Source: Rossellomorea sp. y25 (GTDB taxonomy: Bacteria; Bacillota; Bacilli; Bacillales; Bacillaceae_B). Taken from it: a stretch of DNA of 64,000 nucleotides. The stretch covers positions 2,302,501-2,366,500 of the forward strand of contig NZ_CP145886.1 in the NCBI RefSeq assembly GCF_038049935.1, written 5' to 3'. The position numbers were made by a program, and so were the translations under genes. The notes beneath the pieces were generated by a model. The model searched no databases. It was not told the DNA's origin and saw only the letters and a program-made list of their open reading frames with translations. This document shows, piece by piece, positions 59,745 through 64,000 of the stretch (position 1 is its first letter; the number at the start of each line of letters is the position of its first letter).

Positions 59745-61913
59745 TTGAAGGAAAAGAAGAAAAAGAAAAAAACCCATGTGCCATTGAGAATGAATCTACT
59801 GTTTATTTCGGTCTTTTTTCTATTTTCACTTCTGATTCTTCGTCTTGGGATTGTGCAAATCGTGCAGGGGAACCATTATGAAGCAGAAGTGGCGAGAACG
59901 GAAAATGTGAAATCCCATAATGGTACACCACCTAGGGGGAAAGTCTATGATCGGTATCGGAATGTAATCGTGGACAATGTACCTTTAAACGCAATCACCT
60001 ATACCAGAACACAAACGACGAAGCCCGAGGATATGCTGAAAGTAGCAAGAAATCTGGCAGAGTTAATCGAAATGAAAACAGACAAAATCACTGATCGGGA
60101 TCGGCAGGATTTCTGGCTTCTGAGTCATCCAGATAAAGCAGAAAAACTTGTTTCAGAAGATGAATTGAAGAAACTGGAAGACGATGAAGATCTTACAAAA
60201 GATGATGTGAATAAAAAGGTATACGAAATGCAGCTGGAACGGATCACCGAAAAGGATATCAAATCTTTCACCAAACAAGAAGAGGAAGTCCTGGCCATAT
60301 TCCGCGAGTTCAATACCGGCTATGCCCTCACGCCTCAAATCATCAAAAATAAAGATGTCTCCATGGAAGAAATGGCGAGAGTCAGTGAACGCCTGTCAGA
60401 ATTGCCTGGCGTGAATGTTACCACGGACTGGGAAAGAAAATATGTGAATGATAGCACGTTGAGAACGATTCTAGGAAGAGTCTCGACATCGCAACAGGGG
60501 TTGCCAAGTGAGCTTGTCAATGAATACAAAGCTCAGGGATATGCACTTAACGACCGTGTTGGAACCAGTTATTTCGAATCACAGTATGAAAACGTCCTAA
60601 AAGGTCAGAAGGAAGAAATCGAATATATCACGAAAAATGGAAGCGTCCTTGATACACAACTCGTCAGCGAAGGGCATAGTGGAAAAGACGTAGTATTAAC
60701 CATCGATCTTCAGTTGCAGAAAGAGATTGAAAAAATTGTTGAAGAAGAGCTAAGCAAACAGGCCTCCCAATACTGGGAGTCTCCATTCCTGGATCGTGCT
60801 TTTGTTGTCATGATGGATCCACACACGGGGGAAATTCTTTCCATGGTTGGAAAGAAATATGGCAAAAATGCTGATGGCAAGACGGAGATGCAGGATTATG
60901 CTCTAGGGACTTTCACTTCGGAATATGGGGTGGGCTCTGCTGTTAAGGGTGCTACCGTGTTGACGGGGTATATGACTGGAGCGTTGAATGTTGGGGAAGT
61001 ACTTTATGATGAGCCGATTAAAATAAAGGGAACGAAAGTCAAGAAATCGTGGTTTAGTGGTTCAAGATACTTGAGTGATATCGGTGCTCTAGAAATTTCA
61101 TCCAACGTTTATATGTTTAAGACGGCATTTAAAATAGCTGATGCCACTTATCGTCGTGATCAACCAATGAATATAAATCCAGAAGCATTTGATATTATGA
61201 GAAATTACTACAGCCAGTTTGGTTTGGGTGTTAAAACAGGAATTGACCTTCCAGGAGAAGTTGAAGGATTAAGAGGGACAGAGAGAATTCCAGGTAAACT
61301 CATGGACTTTGCCATTGGTCAGTACGATTTGTACACGCCCATGCAGCTGGTTCAATACGCTTCCACCATTGCAAATGGCGGCTACCGGATGCAGCCTCAT
61401 ATCATGAAGCAAATCCGCGAACCCAGTCAGGAAAGAGGGAAAGTAGGGCCTCTTCTCTATGAAAACCAATCTAAAGTTTTAAACAGGATAGATGCTACGG
61501 AAAGAGAGATACAGCAGGTCCAAAGAGGGTTTTATCAAGTCGCTCACGGAAGTAATGGTACCGCGACTAACTTTAGAAATGCAGCTTATGACGCTGCAGC
61601 AAAATCAGGAACGGCAGAAGCATTCTATTATAGCCCGGAAGAAAAAAGGCAATACGAAACATTCAATACCACATTAATCGGCTATGCCCCATACAACAAT
61701 CCGGAAGTAGCCTTTTCAGTCGTATTACCATATTCACACCAGAACAAAGATCCATACGTAAATAAAACCATCGCCAAACGGGCAATGGACAAATACTTCG
61801 AGCTGAAAAAGCAATACGAAAAAGACGGATACTTCGACTCATCAACAGAAGAAGAAGTCCGTAATGCTGATCAGCTTGAAGAAACGGAAGAACAAGAAAC
61901 ACAAGCGGAATAA
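59745..61913 (+). CDS. Class B penicillin-binding protein (PbpA/PbpH-like transpeptidase)
   Basis: A 722-residue membrane protein with one N-terminal helix (about 15-40) after a Lys-rich start. A dimerisation domain follows, with GKVYDRYRNVIVDNVPLN and a Glu/Asp/Lys-rich insert near 100-190. The transpeptidase domain has the active Ser of GSAVKGAT (SxxK near 398), SSN (near 450) and KSGT (near 621). It matches PbpA/PbpH-type elongation transpeptidases that cross-link peptidoglycan in rods. The start is TTG 59745, placed after AGAAGGGGTCATTCAA. The acidic C-tail (ETEEQETQAE) is typical. Confidence 0.9.
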   Translation: MKEKKKKKKTHVPLRMNLLFISVFFLFSLLILRLGIVQIVQGNHYEAEVARTENVKSHNGTPPRGKVYDRYRNVIVDNVPLNAITYTRTQTTKPEDMLKVARNLAELIEMKTDKITDRDRQDFWLLSHPDKAEKLVSEDELKKLEDDEDLTKDDVNKKVYEMQLERITEKDIKSFTKQEEEVLAIFREFNTGYALTPQIIKNKDVSMEEMARVSERLSELPGVNVTTDWERKYVNDSTLRTILGRVSTSQQGLPSELVNEYKAQGYALNDRVGTSYFESQYENVLKGQKEEIEYITKNGSVLDTQLVSEGHSGKDVVLTIDLQLQKEIEKIVEEELSKQASQYWESPFLDRAFVVMMDPHTGEILSMVGKKYGKNADGKTEMQDYALGTFTSEYGVGSAVKGATVLTGYMTGALNVGEVLYDEPIKIKGTKVKKSWFSGSRYLSDIGALEISSNVYMFKTAFKIADATYRRDQPMNINPEAFDIMRNYYSQFGLGVKTGIDLPGEVEGLRGTERIPGKLMDFAIGQYDLYTPMQLVQYASTIANGGYRMQPHIMKQIREPSQERGKVGPLLYENQSKVLNRIDATEREIQQVQRGFYQVAHGSNGTATNFRNAAYDAAAKSGTAEAFYYSPEEKRQYETFNTTLIGYAPYNNPEVAFSVVLPYSHQNKDPYVNKTIAKRAMDKYFELKKQYEKDGYFDSSTEEEVRNADQLEETEEQETQAE

Positions 61914-61954
61914 ATAAAAACGCAATCCTTTGCAGAAAAGGGTTGCGTTTTTAA
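61914..61954 (+). terminator. Terminator of the PBP gene
   Basis: AAAAACGCAATCCTTT-GCAG-AAAAGGGTTGCGTTTTT stem and T-run. Confidence 0.9.
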
Positions 61955-62094
61955 TTTATATCAAATGATAGTCCTCTCTAACCTACGTTCTAAAACTCCT
62001 CCAATCTGCATAACTTGAAGGGCGATTATGAAGCAATCACTCAAAAGGTCATTTCACGCTAAGGGACTATTTCCTTATTTCCGTATATTAGATT

Positions 62095-62146
62095 GACAAT
62101 GAGAATCATTTTCATTTAAACTTTGTAATTGAAAACGATTCTCACT
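62095..62146. promoter_or_regulatory. Double Fur box upstream of the siderophore gene
   Basis: GACAATGAGAATCATTTTC (62095-62113) matches the Fur consensus. A second site in the opposite orientation, TGAGAATCGTTTTCA (complement of 62130-62144), lies 15 bp further on. Two closely spaced sites predict tight iron-dependent repression. Confidence 0.85.
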
Positions 62147-62165
62147 AAAAAAAGGAGGAGCACAG

Positions 62166-64000
62166 ATGACCACTCTGTCCTCACATCAGCGAATTTTTAT
62201 AAAAGAGACCGATGTGCAAAAAATACTCAAAGAAAAGTTACCAATTTCTCAAAAACGCATTCTTCACAAACTGGTTCAAGCGATCGTTCGAGAAAAGGTA
62301 ATCGACTACACGGAGGAAACGTCAACCAATGACGTAAAATTACTATACATAAAACCCTCACACAACATAATAATCAAGGTTCCCATAAAGCATACCTATG
62401 CACTTGGACACATGGATATTGAAGATCCCATTACTATAGAAAAAGAAAACACTGTCCATTCAATCAATACTCCTTCTCAGTTAATAGAGGAATTGATCGA
62501 GGGACGGACCTCTGAATCTGGTAATCTGAAGCAACTTAAAATCGAACTGGAAAACAGTGTCACGAATGATGCTTTAGCTTTAACTGCTGAGAAGTTGAGA
62601 CGGGGAGGGAGCATAGCAGTGAGTACCCTTAGGTATTTACAGCAAGGACAATCTTCAAACGCATCATTCAGTCCATTGACGTTTTTAGAACAAATGGTCA
62701 TTGAGGGACATACCCTCCACCCTTGTTCAAAGACAAGACTTGGTTTATCGAAAAATGAAGTGATGATGTACGCTCCAGAATGGGGAAATAAGGTGGATAT
62801 CATTCCCCTTGCTATCCATAAAAGCATATCGTCATTCTCCAAAATAACCGATGGACCTTCCATGACAGACGTATTATTGAAAGATTATCCATACCTGGAA
62901 GAAGCATTCAAGGGGAATATAACCCGACTTCACCTGGTACCCGATGAATACGAGCTCATTCCCGTTCACCCATGGCAATTCGAACACACTGTAAAAAAAC
63001 ATTACAGAACAGAATTGAAACAGAAATTGCTGATCCCGATCGACACAGCGATTCCCTATCAGCCACTGATTTCGTTCCGATCATTAGCGCCAAATAATCG
63101 GACACATCATCACATTAAAACAGCACTCAATGTTCAAATGACGAGTGCCAAAAGAATCGTTTCACCGACATCCGTCAGGAACGGACCTGTTATATCAGAA
63201 ATGTTGGATACCATCTCCAAACACGACTTGGAGATAAGGAATAAAATTAACTTTCTATCTGAAAGCAGTGGAGGGCATTACCAATCCCTTCAAAAGGGAG
63301 CGTCGCTAAATTTAGAAAAAAACCTATCTGCTCTAATAAGAGAAAATCCAGAAAAGAATCTAACGAACGAGGAAATTGCTGTTCCAGGAGCCTCACTCAT
63401 AAACACCTCGCCAGTAACCGGGAAGGTGTTGGTTGTGGAACTTATTGAAGAATGGTCAAAGAGACAAAGGATTTCTACAGAGAATGCAGCTGCTCGCTTC
63501 ATTCAAAAATACGCAAGTACTTTGACCCCTGGTCTCATAAGCTTGATCGTAAAGTATGGAATCAGTCTGGAAGCACATCTCCAAAATGCACTCATTATTT
63601 TCGAAAATGGGACTCCGACGAAACTATCGATTCGTGACAATGGAGGCATTCGTATTTTAGAAGATCGGACTCGGACGTTTATCGAAAAAGGGAGAATCAG
63701 CAACGAAACCAACTTACTCACGACAGAACCATTAGATCTATATAAAATGTTCTCACATGCCGTCATTCATAATCACTTAGGAGAAATCATCGTGAGAATA
63801 ACCAAAGAGCTAAAGATTTCTGAAACTCTTCTATGGCAACAGGTTTCTGATGTCATTCAATTCACCATGGATGACTTAAAAAGCCAAGAGCTTCACAAAG
63901 AAAATGCAGCTCATTTTGAACAAGAATTATACAGTACAAGAACGTATTTAAAGTCACTGATAAAAATGAGATTATCCGATACGATCACAGAAAATATGTA
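62166..64000 (+). CDS. NIS siderophore synthetase, IucA/IucC family (3' end outside window)
   Basis: An open frame of 611 codons runs off the right edge. Family motifs are visible: EGHTLHPCSKTRLGL (ATP-loop region, near residue 180), VPDEYELIPVHPWQFEHT (near 260), KTALNVQMTSAKRIVSP (near 320) and RNGPVISEML. Towards the end, IRDNGGIRILEDR and AVIHNHLGEII resemble the C-terminal ferric-reductase-like domain. The enzyme makes amide or ester bonds between a carboxylate such as citrate and an amine. AAAGGAGGAGCACAG precedes the ATG. Two Fur boxes control it. The dodecamer is inside (62501-62512, IEGRTSE). Confidence 0.92.
   Translation, partial: MTTLSSHQRIFIKETDVQKILKEKLPISQKRILHKLVQAIVREKVIDYTEETSTNDVKLLYIKPSHNIIIKVPIKHTYALGHMDIEDPITIEKENTVHSINTPSQLIEELIEGRTSESGNLKQLKIELENSVTNDALALTAEKLRRGGSIAVSTLRYLQQGQSSNASFSPLTFLEQMVIEGHTLHPCSKTRLGLSKNEVMMYAPEWGNKVDIIPLAIHKSISSFSKITDGPSMTDVLLKDYPYLEEAFKGNITRLHLVPDEYELIPVHPWQFEHTVKKHYRTELKQKLLIPIDTAIPYQPLISFRSLAPNNRTHHHIKTALNVQMTSAKRIVSPTSVRNGPVISEMLDTISKHDLEIRNKINFLSESSGGHYQSLQKGASLNLEKNLSALIRENPEKNLTNEEIAVPGASLINTSPVTGKVLVVELIEEWSKRQRISTENAAARFIQKYASTLTPGLISLIVKYGISLEAHLQNALIIFENGTPTKLSIRDNGGIRILEDRTRTFIEKGRISNETNLLTTEPLDLYKMFSHAVIHNHLGEIIVRITKELKISETLLWQQVSDVIQFTMDDLKSQELHKENAAHFEQELYSTRTYLKSLIKMRLSDTITENM
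62501..62512 (+). repeat. Dodecamer AGGGACGGACCT inside the siderophore gene
   Basis: Exact copy on the sense strand, in the same frame as the copy in the XRE-TPR gene (GAG GGA CGG ACC TCT in effect: Glu-Gly-Arg-Thr-Ser). A near match (AGGAACGGACCT) lies at 63177. Confidence 0.75.

Noticed and set aside
63177..63188. AGGAACGGACCT as an eighth dodecamer copy
   Set aside because: It has one mismatch and encodes a Asn-Gly-Pro stretch that I believe is conserved in IucA/IucC proteins, so similarity is probably coincidental.

Overview
The window reads as chromosomal DNA of a low-GC, spore-forming Bacillaceae bacterium. Evidence: strong AGGAGG-type ribosome binding sites, frequent TTG/GTG starts, a complete dppABCDE-ykfABCD operon, a CsoR-copZ-copA operon, an RsbR-type stressosome protein, Spo0M-like proteins, an FbpB-like small protein and Fur boxes. 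The genus is not fixed by the sequence; a Bacillus or Rossellomorea-like organism is my inference. I saw no rRNA, tRNA, CRISPR array, prophage or insertion sequence.

Layout. 1-12.5 kb: accessory genes (end of a GNAT gene, HAD hydrolase, methyltransferase beside a LysR gene broken by one stop codon, XRE regulator, MFS transporter, kinase-like protein, nitronate monooxygenase, a divergent HTH/vWA pair, TraB-family membrane protein, histidine phosphatase), with gene relics and repeats between them. 13-23.4 kb: the dipeptide and murein-peptide operon dppABCDE-ykfABCD plus a class A beta-lactamase-like hydrolase, behind a promoter with a CodY-like box. 23.5-28.6 kb: RsbR-like protein, XRE-PAS regulator and the copper operon, which has two CsoR-like palindromes. 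29-35 kb: a 1025-residue GNAT fusion protein, TatA, small exported or membrane proteins, GMP reductase and a 2H phosphoesterase. 35.7-41.4 kb: an XRE-TPR regulator divergent from a 1355-residue S8 protease with a dockerin-like tail. 41.4-49.3 kb: nucleoside hydrolase, MerR regulator with an AidB-like acyl-CoA dehydrogenase, a tiny Cys-rich protein, lipoprotein, CDF exporter, and an ArsR-MFS cassette with three related palindromes. 49.6-62 kb: many small membrane proteins, two GNATs, two half-length Spo0M-like proteins, azoreductase, CAP-domain protein, HAD phosphatase, nucleotidyltransferase and a class B PBP. 62.1 kb to the end: a Fur-box-flanked IucA/IucC siderophore synthetase running off the edge.

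The least explained signals are: an exact 12-mer (AGGGACGGACCT) present seven times, three of them inside genes in the sense orientation; a 20-bp-period repeat family at three loci; a hairpin element present once intact and once interrupted by another repeat; the GNAT fusion; a 26-residue Cys-rich protein; and the regulator/protease divergon. Assignments rest on motifs read by eye; no database search was run.
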